Below are positions 53,295-63,376 of a DNA stretch of 64,000 nt, one piece after another. The notes beneath the pieces are model-generated. The model saw only the letters and a list, made by a program, of their open reading frames with translations. It was not told the DNA's origin and made no database searches. The stretch covers positions 3,720,001-3,784,000 of the forward strand of contig OZ271831.1 in the NCBI GenBank assembly GCA_965601455.1, in the 5' to 3' direction. The DNA is from JANQEU01 sp965601455. Its GTDB lineage: Bacteria > Bacteroidota > Bacteroidia > Cytophagales > Cyclobacteriaceae. How positions within the stretch are numbered: the first letter of the stretch is position 1; each line of letters starts with the position of its first letter. Both the position numbers and the translations under genes were made by a program.

Positions 53295-55875
53295 TCAGCT
53301 TCCGAAATACCCACTAAAATTCTTTCGATGGTTCTGTGATCCTGACTTTGTGGAGGACATTGAAGGAGATCTTCGTGAGCGATTTGCTAAAAGATTAAAA
53401 GACCATAAACCTGCCAGACGACTATTCTTCTTTGACGTGATCAAGCTGTTTCGTCCAGGAATCATTCGAACTCCAAATTTCATTTCTAATATTAACTATA
53501 TGGGTACTTTTCGTCATAACATAAAAAGCGCAATGCGTGGCTTCAACAGGTATAGAACCTCATTTCTTATCAACCTGGTTGGACTTTCATCCGGTCTGGC
53601 AAGTAGCCTTTTAATATTTCTCTGGGTAAATCAGGAGTTATCCATGGATCAGTTTTATCCCAATAAAGACCGAATGTACCAGGTCTTGCAAAACATCCAG
53701 GAAGGAAGTGATCAGGAAACCTTGACAAATACCCCGGCATTATTAGGCCAGGCATTAGCGGAAGAATTCCCGGAAGTAAAGACTTATGCCTCGGTACTTC
53801 CTGTGGGATCATACGGAAGTGAAGGAATTGCGAGTTATAAAGACATCTCCCTCAAGGCCAACGAAGAGTACGCCTCTCCGCAGTACCTGGAATTCTTTTC
53901 CTACCCGATGCGGTATGGAGACGCTAAACATGCCTTAGATGAAGTTTCAAATGTGGTGCTTTCAAAGGATTTCTCGGATCGAATGTTTGGAGAAGGTGAA
54001 AACCCAATGGGCCAGATAATTGAGTGGACAGTGGGCGACTCTACCGGTTCGTATTATGTAACAGGAGTTGTCGATCAACTTCCTGCTTTAAGTAGTCGTA
54101 AATTTGATCTGGTCTTTACCCTTGAAGCATTTTTACACCAATACCCTCACATCAGAAAATGGGGGAATAGTGATCCTTCGACGTTTATAGAAGTCCACGA
54201 AGGCACCAATACAGAACTGCTTGACGGTAAAATAAGGGACTTCATAGCTACAAAAGCCGAGAACTACCCGTTTACACTATTTCTCCAAAAATACTCCGAC
54301 CGGTACCTGTATGGCCAATATGAAAATGGGCAACCCGTAGCCGGTAGAATGAAGCAGGTAAACCTTTTTTCATCCATTGCGGGATTAATTCTGGTAATCG
54401 CCTGCATAAATTTCATGAACTTATCTACTGCCAGGGCCTCCAGAAGATTGAAGGAAATTGGGGTTAAGAAAACCTTTGGAGCGTCACGGTTCATTCTTGG
54501 AACCCAGTATCTCACCGAGTCATTTATTGTAACGCTTATTTCTCTGTTTTTCGCACTTCTGATCCTCCAGTTGGCCATTCCTTTTTTCAATGAATTGATG
54601 GGTTATCGATTGGTTTGGGATTTTTCTGTCGACCAGTTATCGATTATGGTTGGTCTTCTCATCGGGACAACCCTGTTGGCCGGAAGTTATCCGGCAGCAT
54701 ACCTATCAGGATTTAGTCCGGGAAACATATTTAAGGGAAAACTATCCGGATCTAAAGGTGATCGAAGAGCACGACAAGGTCTGGTGATTTTTCAATTTAC
54801 CATATCCATTGTCTTGATCACTTCCGTATTTATCGTTTCCTCCCAGCTCGATTTCATCCAAAGCAAAAATCTAGGTTTCAAAAAAGACAATATCCTTTAT
54901 TTCAACAGGGATGGAAATATTGGAACAAAGGGAAATTCATTTATTCATGAATTGCGAGATATCCCCGGAGTTATAAATGCTGGCACCTTCGGACATGACC
55001 TTCTTGGAGGTAGAGGTACGACAACTGGAGTGAGTTGGACTGGAAAAGATCCCGAAGAGAAAATACGATTTGGAAACCTTGAAGTGGGTTACAATTTGAT
55101 CGAAACTTTTGGAATGGAATTAGTTGAAGGTCGAACGTTTTCCCCTGACTTTGGAGATGAAAGTTCAAAAATTCTATTCAACGAAAAGGCGATTGCTTTG
55201 ATGGGGCTTGAGAATCCAATCGGTCAGAGAGTAAATCTTTGGGGGAGGGATCGCGAAATCATTGGAGTTGTAAAAGACTTCCACTTCGAATCTTTGCACA
55301 ATGAGATCAGGCCTTGCTTCTTCCAGTATGCCACTGAATCATCTTCTCTTGTTGTTCGTATTGACCAACAAAATCCCATCAAAACCATAGAATCAATCGA
55401 AAAACTATACAGTGAATACAACCCGGACCTGGCGTTTGACTTCCATTTCTTTGATCGGGAATATGAAGAACTCTATCGATCTGAAATCCACCTGGTCAAT
55501 CTTTCAAGAACCTTCACATTCATTGCCATTGTTATTTCCTGTCTTGGTTTACTAGGCCTGGTTTCATTCACCATTGAGAGGCGACAAAAAGAAATAGGCA
55601 TCCGAAAAGTACTTGGATCAAGTATCACGAACCTGATTTTATTACTGAACAGGGAATTCTCCCTGATGATTGGAATTGCAATTCTAATTGCCACACCGCT
55701 AGGATTTGTATTGATGAAAAAATGGCTGGAAGATTTCTCCTACCGAATAGATTTGAGTGTTTGGGCTTTTCTTATCCCTATACTCTTGGTATTCCTTATT
55801 GCCGGATCGATGGTAAGTCTTCAGGCTTATCGGGCTTCAATTGCAAACCCGGTAGATTCCTTAAAAGATGAGTAG
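53287..55875 (+). CDS. FtsX/MacB-type ABC transporter permease with prefix domain (2)
   Basis: The 862-residue paralogue of the preceding gene has the same order: prefix (FRWFCDPDFVEDIEGDLRER), first helix, periplasmic core, FtsX unit with KEIGVKKTFGASRFIL, second periplasmic region and terminal FtsX unit with KEIGIRKVLGSSITNL. The prefix is almost identical to that of the first copy, while the rest has diverged, as after tandem duplication. The two probably form a heterodimer that needs an ATPase from elsewhere. Export or mechanotransmission are both possible. Confidence 0.88.
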   Translation: MNNQLPKYPLKFFRWFCDPDFVEDIEGDLRERFAKRLKDHKPARRLFFFDVIKLFRPGIIRTPNFISNINYMGTFRHNIKSAMRGFNRYRTSFLINLVGLSSGLASSLLIFLWVNQELSMDQFYPNKDRMYQVLQNIQEGSDQETLTNTPALLGQALAEEFPEVKTYASVLPVGSYGSEGIASYKDISLKANEEYASPQYLEFFSYPMRYGDAKHALDEVSNVVLSKDFSDRMFGEGENPMGQIIEWTVGDSTGSYYVTGVVDQLPALSSRKFDLVFTLEAFLHQYPHIRKWGNSDPSTFIEVHEGTNTELLDGKIRDFIATKAENYPFTLFLQKYSDRYLYGQYENGQPVAGRMKQVNLFSSIAGLILVIACINFMNLSTARASRRLKEIGVKKTFGASRFILGTQYLTESFIVTLISLFFALLILQLAIPFFNELMGYRLVWDFSVDQLSIMVGLLIGTTLLAGSYPAAYLSGFSPGNIFKGKLSGSKGDRRARQGLVIFQFTISIVLITSVFIVSSQLDFIQSKNLGFKKDNILYFNRDGNIGTKGNSFIHELRDIPGVINAGTFGHDLLGGRGTTTGVSWTGKDPEEKIRFGNLEVGYNLIETFGMELVEGRTFSPDFGDESSKILFNEKAIALMGLENPIGQRVNLWGRDREIIGVVKDFHFESLHNEIRPCFFQYATESSSLVVRIDQQNPIKTIESIEKLYSEYNPDLAFDFHFFDREYEELYRSEIHLVNLSRTFTFIAIVISCLGLLGLVSFTIERRQKEIGIRKVLGSSITNLILLLNREFSLMIGIAILIATPLGFVLMKKWLEDFSYRIDLSVWAFLIPILLVFLIAGSMVSLQAYRASIANPVDSLKDE

Positions 55876-55920
55876 GGGAAAAAAGTTGGTTCTCTGGGAC
55901 ACTAGTATCAAAGAATACCC

Positions 55921-58461
55921 TTAGAACGAAATTTTCAAATAAGCAGTCAATGTCAAAGGCTCTCCCAGTGTATTGATCGTACTATTATCCGGTACGACCA
56001 GCGATTGATTTAGTCGGATATTGCGATAATTAAATAGGTTAATGACGGAAGTGCCGGCTGCCCAATCAAGACCCAACATACTCCATGGGTATTCTACTGC
56101 AACATCTGTTCTCCAGTAGGGGCGATAAAGAATCCTTCTCTCCACACGGGGAGGAGACTGTGTGGATGGATTTGTAGGAGCTGGTTGATTACGAATTGAG
56201 CTAACTCTAAGATCCTCACTTCTGACAGGAGCAGGTGTAGGAAAACCAGATCCGTACACGGAAGAAACAGAGGTATTCAATCTCCCAATTTTGAAGATAC
56301 CCGTTGCTTTTAGTTCATGTCTCTGGCTTTGAGGAGCTTCCCGATAAGATCTACTATCAGGTATCCGGTTTAATCCGAATCGCTCCAATGTCTGATTAAG
56401 GGAGTATCCAAGGATGAGTTGTTGCTGACCGATCTTGATTTTACTCATTGCGTCTACCCCCATCGATTGACTTTCTCTCATTAGCATTCGCGCATTTCTT
56501 TCCCTGTCTATAGCAAGTGAACGTGCATTATCCTGGTTGATGAGATATCCGGTAAGGTTAAACTCCATTAAACTATTGAGTTTATAAGTTGTACCTACAA
56601 TATGGTGATAAGCTTCAACCGGTTCGTCCGTTTCCGGGTCAAAAACCTGCCAGTAATTCGAATTATTACCAATGTAATCGAGGGTTGAGATGTGTGATAT
56701 AAACTGGTTATACTTCCCCCAGGAAGCATTGATCAACCACCTGGAAGTGATATCCCATATCCCACTGATTCTTGGCTGTGCATAGATATCTCCTCCAACT
56801 AAATCTCCTCTGAGGCTGGCTTTTAAGAGAAAGCTTTTCCCCATCTGAAAATCACTGTGAACAAAGCCAAAATACCTTAAAAGGCTTTGATCCGCCGATT
56901 CAGAAAGAATCTCAGCCGGTGTTTCCAGGAAGGATTCATTCTCGATGGTTCCAGCTCCAACTTTCACCTGAAATGTACCTTTTAAAGGCCACTGATGTGT
57001 CCATTTCAGGCTTCGTTCCCGAATGGAATTCAGCCACAGTGACGATCTTAGAACATCTTCATTGACTTCTGTCGATAAAAAATTGATTTGGCTTTCAGGA
57101 TTGAACTCACTTTGAGCGAAAGTAATGGTACTGTATCCTGTCTGGTCCCACTGTTTAACGTACTTAGCTGAAAAACCAGTTTGGTCAGATCCAATTTCAA
57201 TATTCCTCTCCAACCGTCGGTTTTCGGGAGCCGTTTGCAAACCTTCATAATTATCCTGGCTATGAATCACACTCACCTGGAGAAGATCGCCATTGGCAAA
57301 ATTTGTAGACCATTTTACATTCAAATCCTGGAATTTATATTGCGGTATAATAGCCCCATTTGAAGGATTCTTTTGCTCAGCAGACCAATCCAGTACATCA
57401 AAGTAGGACTGGCGACCGGCTACCTGCAAAACTGACGATCCCTGAAGTAGGGGGACACTTACGTGCATCATAGCTAGTTGATTACTTATATTGATCTCAC
57501 CTGTTGGTCGAGAGGTATCTCCTTGTTTGCCATCTATGCGTATTAAACCACCTACTCTATCACCATAATCAGCGCCATAACCACCTTTGAAAACCTCAAT
57601 GTTTCGTACCATTAACGGATTGATTCTACCTATATCATCGTTAATTCCCCAACTGTTGAAGATTACGATATCATCAAAAAGGGTGAGATTCTGACCGGAG
57701 TAAGAACCCCATATCAGGTAATCAGACAACGATTCACCACTAGATGTGATTCCGGGAAACATCTTGATGTTGTTGAATACGGCGTTTATGTTTTGACCAG
57801 GGATCAGTTGATTACTCACATCGTTCATTTTGAATTGTGCGGCATAGGCCCCAATATGTGATACTTCTTCTTCAGGATTTTCCAGTATTACAACCTCCTC
57901 CAATGCAAGGGCGTTTTCCGTCATTAGTAGCTGTATAAAATTGTTGCTTACTACCATTGTATCTAACGATGAATAACCCAGGCTTCTAGCATAAACAAGT
58001 AATTCCTTCTCTTCGCTTTCAACCGAGAAAAATCCATGCTGATCGGATATGAGTTGGTTTTCACCAACGATTAATGCTGAGAAGGGAATGGGTTCTCCTG
58101 TTTCACGATCCACTACCTTGCCCTGAAAGACATATGAGATGGGTTCATCTTCATCCTGATCCAAACTGGATTTATCCCTCTGGAAAGAATAAACATCATT
58201 GACCAATTCTAGCTCTAATTGACAGTGGTTCGCTACTGCCTTTAGCCCATCTTCAATGTTGGCAAAATCGTCATCTAAGGAAACAAAGCATTGCGAGGAA
58301 AGATCGGCATTGATAGAAATTGGGACCTGAAATCGAGTATTTAAATCCAGCAGAACCTCATTTAGAGGTACCTGGTCATAGCGCAATGATACAGTTTGAC
58401 CCTGTGCTCCCAGAAACACCGTGGCTAGTAAAAAAGTGATAAAAAATGGTCTCAAGATCAT
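55921..58461 (-). CDS. TonB-dependent receptor with STN and carboxypeptidase-regulatory domains
   Basis: The 846-residue protein has a signal peptide (1-21), then an STN domain (about 23-95: YDQVPLNEVLLDLNTRFQVP) that relays the loading state to FecR. A CarboxypepD_reg-like domain (about 112-190: GKVVDRETGEPIPFSALIV) follows, then plug (about 205-320) and a beta barrel ending in YLKISF. It overlaps the FecR gene by 4 bases. No SusD partner follows, so it is not a typical glycan SusCD pair. The ligand is unknown. Confidence 0.87.
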   Translation of the reverse strand: MILRPFFITFLLATVFLGAQGQTVSLRYDQVPLNEVLLDLNTRFQVPISINADLSSQCFVSLDDDFANIEDGLKAVANHCQLELELVNDVYSFQRDKSSLDQDEDEPISYVFQGKVVDRETGEPIPFSALIVGENQLISDQHGFFSVESEEKELLVYARSLGYSSLDTMVVSNNFIQLLMTENALALEEVVILENPEEEVSHIGAYAAQFKMNDVSNQLIPGQNINAVFNNIKMFPGITSSGESLSDYLIWGSYSGQNLTLFDDIVIFNSWGINDDIGRINPLMVRNIEVFKGGYGADYGDRVGGLIRIDGKQGDTSRPTGEINISNQLAMMHVSVPLLQGSSVLQVAGRQSYFDVLDWSAEQKNPSNGAIIPQYKFQDLNVKWSTNFANGDLLQVSVIHSQDNYEGLQTAPENRRLERNIEIGSDQTGFSAKYVKQWDQTGYSTITFAQSEFNPESQINFLSTEVNEDVLRSSLWLNSIRERSLKWTHQWPLKGTFQVKVGAGTIENESFLETPAEILSESADQSLLRYFGFVHSDFQMGKSFLLKASLRGDLVGGDIYAQPRISGIWDITSRWLINASWGKYNQFISHISTLDYIGNNSNYWQVFDPETDEPVEAYHHIVGTTYKLNSLMEFNLTGYLINQDNARSLAIDRERNARMLMRESQSMGVDAMSKIKIGQQQLILGYSLNQTLERFGLNRIPDSRSYREAPQSQRHELKATGIFKIGRLNTSVSSVYGSGFPTPAPVRSEDLRVSSIRNQPAPTNPSTQSPPRVERRILYRPYWRTDVAVEYPWSMLGLDWAAGTSVINLFNYRNIRLNQSLVVPDNSTINTLGEPLTLTAYLKISF

Positions 58462-59324
58462 TTATCCTCGATCACAAAGGATCTGTCGGATATCGAAATT
58501 AGAGAAAAGTCGAAGCTGTGGCAAACGATTTCAAGCGCACTTTCCGCGTCAATGCTACGGTCAAATATGCCCGTATAATAATAATTGGTCGGATTATTAA
58601 TATCCATCTGAACGTCAACATCGTAATGTCTTTCTATATCATCAACGACCTTGGCTAGCGCAGTTGTATTGTATATAAACTTGTTCAGGGTCCAGGACAA
58701 AACGTACTCCTTACGCACGTTTTCCTGTTTCACTAATCCCATTTTAGGATCAACATTTGCCATTTGCCCAGGATCCAGAATCACGAGATCATCATTTACC
58801 TCAACTGACACTTTCCCAGTTTCACAAAATACCTGATAGTCATTGCCTCTTGAGTAAATATTGAAACTCGTTCCAAGCACGGATGTCGTACCCTGACTTG
58901 ATGTAACCGAAAAAGTGCTTCCCCGGACTACCTCGAAAAATGCCTCCCCCTCCAGTGTGGCAGTCCTGTTCCAGTACCAGGCAATCGGTTTATAAGACAA
59001 CGTTGTTTCACTGTTGAGTTGAACTTTGGAGCCATCCGGGAGCTCGATATTTCTTGTTTGACCTGCGTTAGCCTCGATATCTACCGTGTAAAATCCAGAA
59101 CCAATACCCGCTAGCAGTAGCAAAGCAATAGCAGCAGCAATTCCCATCCGGGCCCATTGCGAAAACACTGGAACTACGGGCGCCTCCTTCTCAACCTCAG
59201 TATCCATTTTCTCCTTGAGCACATTCCATACGTCGTCTTTGGATCGTGAATAGTTGAAGGAAGCATTTTCAAGTAATCGATCTACCTGATGCTCATTATT
59301 GTCTGGATTGTGTTCAGGTTTCAT
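58458..59324 (-). CDS. FecR family anti-sigma factor
   Basis: The 288-residue protein has a cytosolic N-terminus that binds the sigma factor (about 1-55), one membrane helix (58-79), the FecR domain (RNIELPDGSKVQLNSET, ATLEGEAFFEV, VLGTSFNIYS, ETGKVSV), and a C-terminal DUF4974 domain (YYYTGIFDRSIDAESALEI) that would contact the receptor STN domain. It overlaps the sigma gene by 11 bases and the receptor gene by 4. Confidence 0.92.
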   Translation of the reverse strand: MKPEHNPDNNEHQVDRLLENASFNYSRSKDDVWNVLKEKMDTEVEKEAPVVPVFSQWARMGIAAAIALLLLAGIGSGFYTVDIEANAGQTRNIELPDGSKVQLNSETTLSYKPIAWYWNRTATLEGEAFFEVVRGSTFSVTSSQGTTSVLGTSFNIYSRGNDYQVFCETGKVSVEVNDDLVILDPGQMANVDPKMGLVKQENVRKEYVLSWTLNKFIYNTTALAKVVDDIERHYDVDVQMDINNPTNYYYTGIFDRSIDAESALEIVCHSFDFSLISISDRSFVIEDK

Positions 59325-59799
59325 CTTTCAATGTTTTTCGTAATGTTTGAAGCGTTTGCGACATTCTTTTCTCCACAGCTTTTACCGATATTTTTAGCTC
59401 ATCCGCAATTTGAGGATAAGTCAAGCCTTCCATTCTGCTCATCAAAAAAACAGTCCTCTTTTTTTCCGATAATTCAGATAAGGCCATGTTTATTTTTCTT
59501 TCAATGTCTTTCGTGTCAGTTTCTTCAGTAGTGGACACAGAATCAAAACTCAGTGTCTCCAGGTAATTCTTTTGAGTTTGTTGTTTTCGATAGGTGGATA
59601 CCCATAGATCCAAGGCTATCTTATAAATCAGTGAGCGAGTTTGTGCTCCACGAAATTCAAGGTTTTTTTCCCATACTTTCATGAAAGCTTCCTGCGTGAT
59701 GTCCGTAGCCAACTCCGGATCATAGCATCGATAACTAACATGGTTCCGGATCTCCTCGAACCAGTCATCAAAACATGTCTTAAACTCTTCTTGTGTCAA
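59314..59799 (-). CDS. ECF sigma factor (RpoE-type, FecR-linked)
   Basis: The 161-residue sigma factor has region 2 (HVSYRCYDPELATDITQEAF, FMKVWEKN) and region 4 (FLMSRMEGLTYPQIADEL, SVKAVEKRMSQTL). It starts the sigma-FecR-receptor unit, so a ligand bound by the receptor would free the sigma factor through FecR. A 26-bp perfect palindrome lies 39 bases before its start. Confidence 0.93.
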   Translation of the reverse strand: MTQEEFKTCFDDWFEEIRNHVSYRCYDPELATDITQEAFMKVWEKNLEFRGAQTRSLIYKIALDLWVSTYRKQQTQKNYLETLSFDSVSTTEETDTKDIERKINMALSELSEKKRTVFLMSRMEGLTYPQIADELKISVKAVEKRMSQTLQTLRKTLKDET

Positions 59800-59837
59800 G
59801 GTACCTATCCAATGGAAAGAGTAAATTAAGTTATTGA

Positions 59838-59863
59838 ATGGCAGAGTCCTAGGACTCTGCCAT
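59838..59863. promoter_or_regulatory. 26-bp perfect palindrome upstream of the ECF sigma gene
   Basis: ATGGCAGAGTCCT followed directly by its complement AGGACTCTGCCAT. As RNA it forms an 11-bp stem with a CTAG loop. No T run follows on either strand, so a terminator is unlikely. It is in the region between the sigma gene and the divergent DUF5916 gene. Confidence 0.7.
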
Positions 59864-60041
59864 ATTCACCTACTAACCCAATGCTCAAGCGTTTCAATAT
59901 GATAAAGATTCAACCGTATACCGAACGAAAACTGGTTTACCCTACTTTTCAGATCAATTTTTTTCCCGGTCATCATTAATTGTTAGGATAAATTCAATTT
60001 CCAACCCAATTTTAAGCTTTAGCCAACCCTATTTTATCATT

Positions 60042-62243
60042 TTGACCTCACACCAAACCCTTTTAAAGGGTCGGTTCATTCATTGCCTGATTTCTTTCAG
60101 CCTGTCTCTTGGTACCCTTCAAGCGCAAGACGACCGACCGCGCGTTCCAACGGCTATTACTAAAGAAAGTATCAAAGCGGATGGAATACTCGATGAGACC
60201 GACTGGTCAAAATCCGTGGTCATAAACGATCTTCTTACCATCGTTCCCGAACAAGGAGGAATCCCTACAGGAAAAACAGAAGTCAGAATTGTTTCTAACG
60301 AAAAGTTTATTGCCTTTGGCGTTCGGTGTTTCGATCCAAATCCTAAGGGAATCATCAATTTCTCAAAGTTGAGGGACGCTGATCTTCGAAATGAGGATTA
60401 CCTACGTGTAATCATCGACCCTTTTATGGACGGGCAATCCGGATATATTTTTTCCGTCAACCCGAATGGGGCACGATATGACGCATTAGTATCGAACCGA
60501 GGAGAGGGTGAAAACCCGGACTGGGATGGGATTTGGGAAGCCGGGACCGTGATTGATGATCAGGGCTGGACTGTCGAAATAGTCATTCCTGTACTCAGTA
60601 TAAACTTCAGAAAAGGATTAAGAGAATGGGGCTTTAATGTAGAGCGAAACATCCAAAGAAATCTTGAAATCATTCGATGGGCTAATGTCACACGGGATCA
60701 GTGGTTTACTCAAACCAGTCGTTCGGGAATAGTTACAGACCTCCCGGACTTTAACTATGGGATGGGATTGAATGTCCGCCCAGCGGTTATAACTCGTATT
60801 GACAAGCAGCAGAGTGAAGAGATTGAGGTCGGGGCGCAACCGGCATTAACACTAAGTAAAAGAATCGGAGCAAATGTAACGGCCACAGCTACGTTCAATA
60901 CGGACTTTGCCGAGACCGAAGTGGATACCCGACAAACTAACCTAACACGATTCCCGCTTTTCTTTCCAGAAAAGCGAGCTTTCTTCCTTGAGGGAGCAGA
61001 CATCTTTGAATATGGATTTGGGTTGGGCAGAGATGTCATTCCTTTCTTTAGCAGAAGAATTGGTCTAATGAACGGTAATCAGATTCCAATTGTAGCCGGT
61101 GGCAAACTCAACGGTAGACTTGGAAAAACCTCTTTCGGCGGACTTGCCATGAACACCCGATCCGAGAGATTCATCAATCAGGAAGCAGGAGACACCTTAC
61201 TCGTCCCAGCGAGTACGATGGGTGTTTTTCGTGTTAAACATAACATACTAAAAGAATCATCCGTCGGTTTTTTTGGATCAGTTGGAGACCCTATGAATCG
61301 ATCGGGAGCATATGTATCAGGTGTTGATTTCACCTATCAGACCACCCGATTTAGGGGAAATAAGAATTTCCTGGTGGGTGTTTGGGGTCTATATAATGAC
61401 CGAGAAGGATTAGAAGGTGATAAATCTTCTTTCGGGATGAAAATTGACTACCCAAACGACATCTGGGATGTAGCCATGACCTACCTGCGAGTTGGCGATG
61501 CATTTGATCCTTCTATCGGTTTCGTCCCTCGACAGGGTATCAATAGATTCAGTGTGGGAGGAACATGGGGACCTCGCCCAAAATGGCCCTTGGTCAGGCA
61601 AATAAGGAATCAACTGTTTTTCACCATGTATACCGACCTCAACTATGAGTGGCAGACGTATCGGGTATTTACCGCTCCGATTAACTGGAGGTTTGAAAGT
61701 GGAGAAAGATTTGAGTTTAACATCATGCCACAAGGGGAGCGAATTGTCGAACCTTTCCAGATTGCAGAAGATGTGACCATACCCGAGGGCGCCTACAACT
61801 TCATGAGATATAGGTTGGAAGGGGATATTGCTGCAAAACGAAAACTCAACGGACGACTGACCTGGTGGTTCGGTACCTTCTACGAAGGGGATCTAAATGA
61901 GTACCAGGCTACCATAAATTTCAACCCCATTCCCTTCCTGACATTTGAGCTATCCGGAACCCGAAACGTTGCCAGCTTGCCATTTGGTGACTTTGAACAA
62001 AACCTAATCGGTTCCCGAATACGCCTGAATGTAACACCAGATCTTCAAATCAACAGTTTTATTCAGTACGATACAGAAAGTGGCAATTTTGGTGTGAACT
62101 CAAGAATCCATTGGATTTATCATCCCCAAGGAGACTTCTTCATTGTATATAACAATACATCTTTCTATCAGAGTATGGAGGACCGTCTCATGCGTGTAAA
62201 CACCCAATTGCTCCTGAAGCTCAGGTACAACTTCAGACTCTAA
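60042..62243 (+). CDS. DUF5916 protein with CBM9-like N-terminal domain
   Basis: The 733-residue protein has a signal peptide (hydrophobic FIHCLISFSLSLGTLQAQ) and a carbohydrate-binding-family-9-like domain (about 40-205: ADGILDETDWSKS, VRIVSNEKFIAFGVRCFD, RNEDYLRVIIDPF, DGWDxx-type WDGIWEAG). The C-terminal part is DUF5916 with RFPLFFPEKRAFFLEGADIF and strands like an outer membrane barrel, ending LKLRYNFRL. The family is frequent in Bacteroidota; a surface role is probable, but the substrate is not known. It is divergent from the sigma-FecR unit by 242 bases. Confidence 0.85.
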   Translation: MTSHQTLLKGRFIHCLISFSLSLGTLQAQDDRPRVPTAITKESIKADGILDETDWSKSVVINDLLTIVPEQGGIPTGKTEVRIVSNEKFIAFGVRCFDPNPKGIINFSKLRDADLRNEDYLRVIIDPFMDGQSGYIFSVNPNGARYDALVSNRGEGENPDWDGIWEAGTVIDDQGWTVEIVIPVLSINFRKGLREWGFNVERNIQRNLEIIRWANVTRDQWFTQTSRSGIVTDLPDFNYGMGLNVRPAVITRIDKQQSEEIEVGAQPALTLSKRIGANVTATATFNTDFAETEVDTRQTNLTRFPLFFPEKRAFFLEGADIFEYGFGLGRDVIPFFSRRIGLMNGNQIPIVAGGKLNGRLGKTSFGGLAMNTRSERFINQEAGDTLLVPASTMGVFRVKHNILKESSVGFFGSVGDPMNRSGAYVSGVDFTYQTTRFRGNKNFLVGVWGLYNDREGLEGDKSSFGMKIDYPNDIWDVAMTYLRVGDAFDPSIGFVPRQGINRFSVGGTWGPRPKWPLVRQIRNQLFFTMYTDLNYEWQTYRVFTAPINWRFESGERFEFNIMPQGERIVEPFQIAEDVTIPEGAYNFMRYRLEGDIAAKRKLNGRLTWWFGTFYEGDLNEYQATINFNPIPFLTFELSGTRNVASLPFGDFEQNLIGSRIRLNVTPDLQINSFIQYDTESGNFGVNSRIHWIYHPQGDFFIVYNNTSFYQSMEDRLMRVNTQLLLKLRYNFRL

Positions 62244-62321
62244 CCTTATAAAAACACCCATTCATATCCCGTTTTTCTCTTACCTTGATGGATTAAATCA
62301 TGAAAAGATCACCGGATAAAT

Positions 62322-63368
62322 ATGATCAACAAAAAACAATTTGGCGGCAAACTAAATGACAGATTAAAGGATCGCTATTCGAAATCTGATCAATGGATTG
62401 ACGGAGAGTTTAAGAATTTGGAGAAGACCAATATGTCATTCTCCTTCCATAGTCTTCCAAAGTTACTTTACAAACAGTTTTTCGATACCAAAGGAAGAGA
62501 ACCCAAATCTCCACTCTCTATTATTCCCTTTAACGAAACCGAGTTTTTAGCTTCTTCTGATCGCTCAAAAATGATTTGGTACGGACATTCCGTGGCATTG
62601 CTAAGAATCGATGGAAAAACACTTTTGATTGACCCAATGCTCGGCCCGGATGCCGCCCCAATCGCTCCATTTAAGAGTACAAGGTTTTCAAAAGACACTT
62701 TAAAATTGATCGATCATTTACCTCCCATTGACATCCTCTTGCTCACCCACGATCATTACGACCACCTGGATTTGGCCAGTATTGAGAAATTAATACCCAA
62801 AGTAGATAAATACTTTGTTTCTATTGGAACTGGAAGGCACTTCGAGTCGTGGGGTGTACATACTAATCAAATTATTGAATTTGATTGGTGGGATAGGCAG
62901 CAGATAGATAACCTGGAGATTACTCTAACACCAAGTCGTCATTTTTCCGGAAGAGGTTTGAAGGACAATAGCAAATCACTGTGGGGTGGTTGGGTATTTA
63001 AAACTCCAAATGAGAATATCTATTGGAGTGGCGATGGAGGATATGGAGAACACTTCAAAGAAATCGGAAAGCGACTTGGGCCTTTTGATTTTGGTGTGAT
63101 GGAATGCGGTCAATACAACGAAAACTGGCATCAAATTCATATGTTCCCTGAAGAGAGCGTTCAGGCTGCACTGGATGCAGGAGTTCAGAAAGCTATGGCG
63201 GTCCATTGGGCAGGGTTTTCCCTGGCCCAGCATACCTGGAAAGATCCCATTGAGCGTTTTGTTAAGGCTGCTGAGGACAAGGGATTAGCACATGCCACCC
63301 CGGCATTGGGAGAACTATTCTCTTATTCAGAAGATGTTAAAAAACGATGGTGGGAGAACTATAAATAA
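62322..63368 (+). CDS. MBL-fold metallo-hydrolase (NAPE-PLD / UlaG-like)
   Basis: The 348-residue protein has the metallo-beta-lactamase zinc motif LTHDHYDHLD, preceded by MIWYGHSVALLRIDGKTLLIDPM. It also has the later ligands TPSRHFSGRG, YWSGDGGYGEH and MAVHWAGFSLA. This is the NAPE-PLD/RomA-like branch, which in bacteria acts on lipid- or phosphodiester-like substrates. There is no signal peptide. It is followed 8 bases later by the second bestrophin gene. Confidence 0.87.
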   Translation: MINKKQFGGKLNDRLKDRYSKSDQWIDGEFKNLEKTNMSFSFHSLPKLLYKQFFDTKGREPKSPLSIIPFNETEFLASSDRSKMIWYGHSVALLRIDGKTLLIDPMLGPDAAPIAPFKSTRFSKDTLKLIDHLPPIDILLLTHDHYDHLDLASIEKLIPKVDKYFVSIGTGRHFESWGVHTNQIIEFDWWDRQQIDNLEITLTPSRHFSGRGLKDNSKSLWGGWVFKTPNENIYWSGDGGYGEHFKEIGKRLGPFDFGVMECGQYNENWHQIHMFPEESVQAALDAGVQKAMAVHWAGFSLAQHTWKDPIERFVKAAEDKGLAHATPALGELFSYSEDVKKRWWENYK

Positions 63369-63376
63369 GGTAATAG

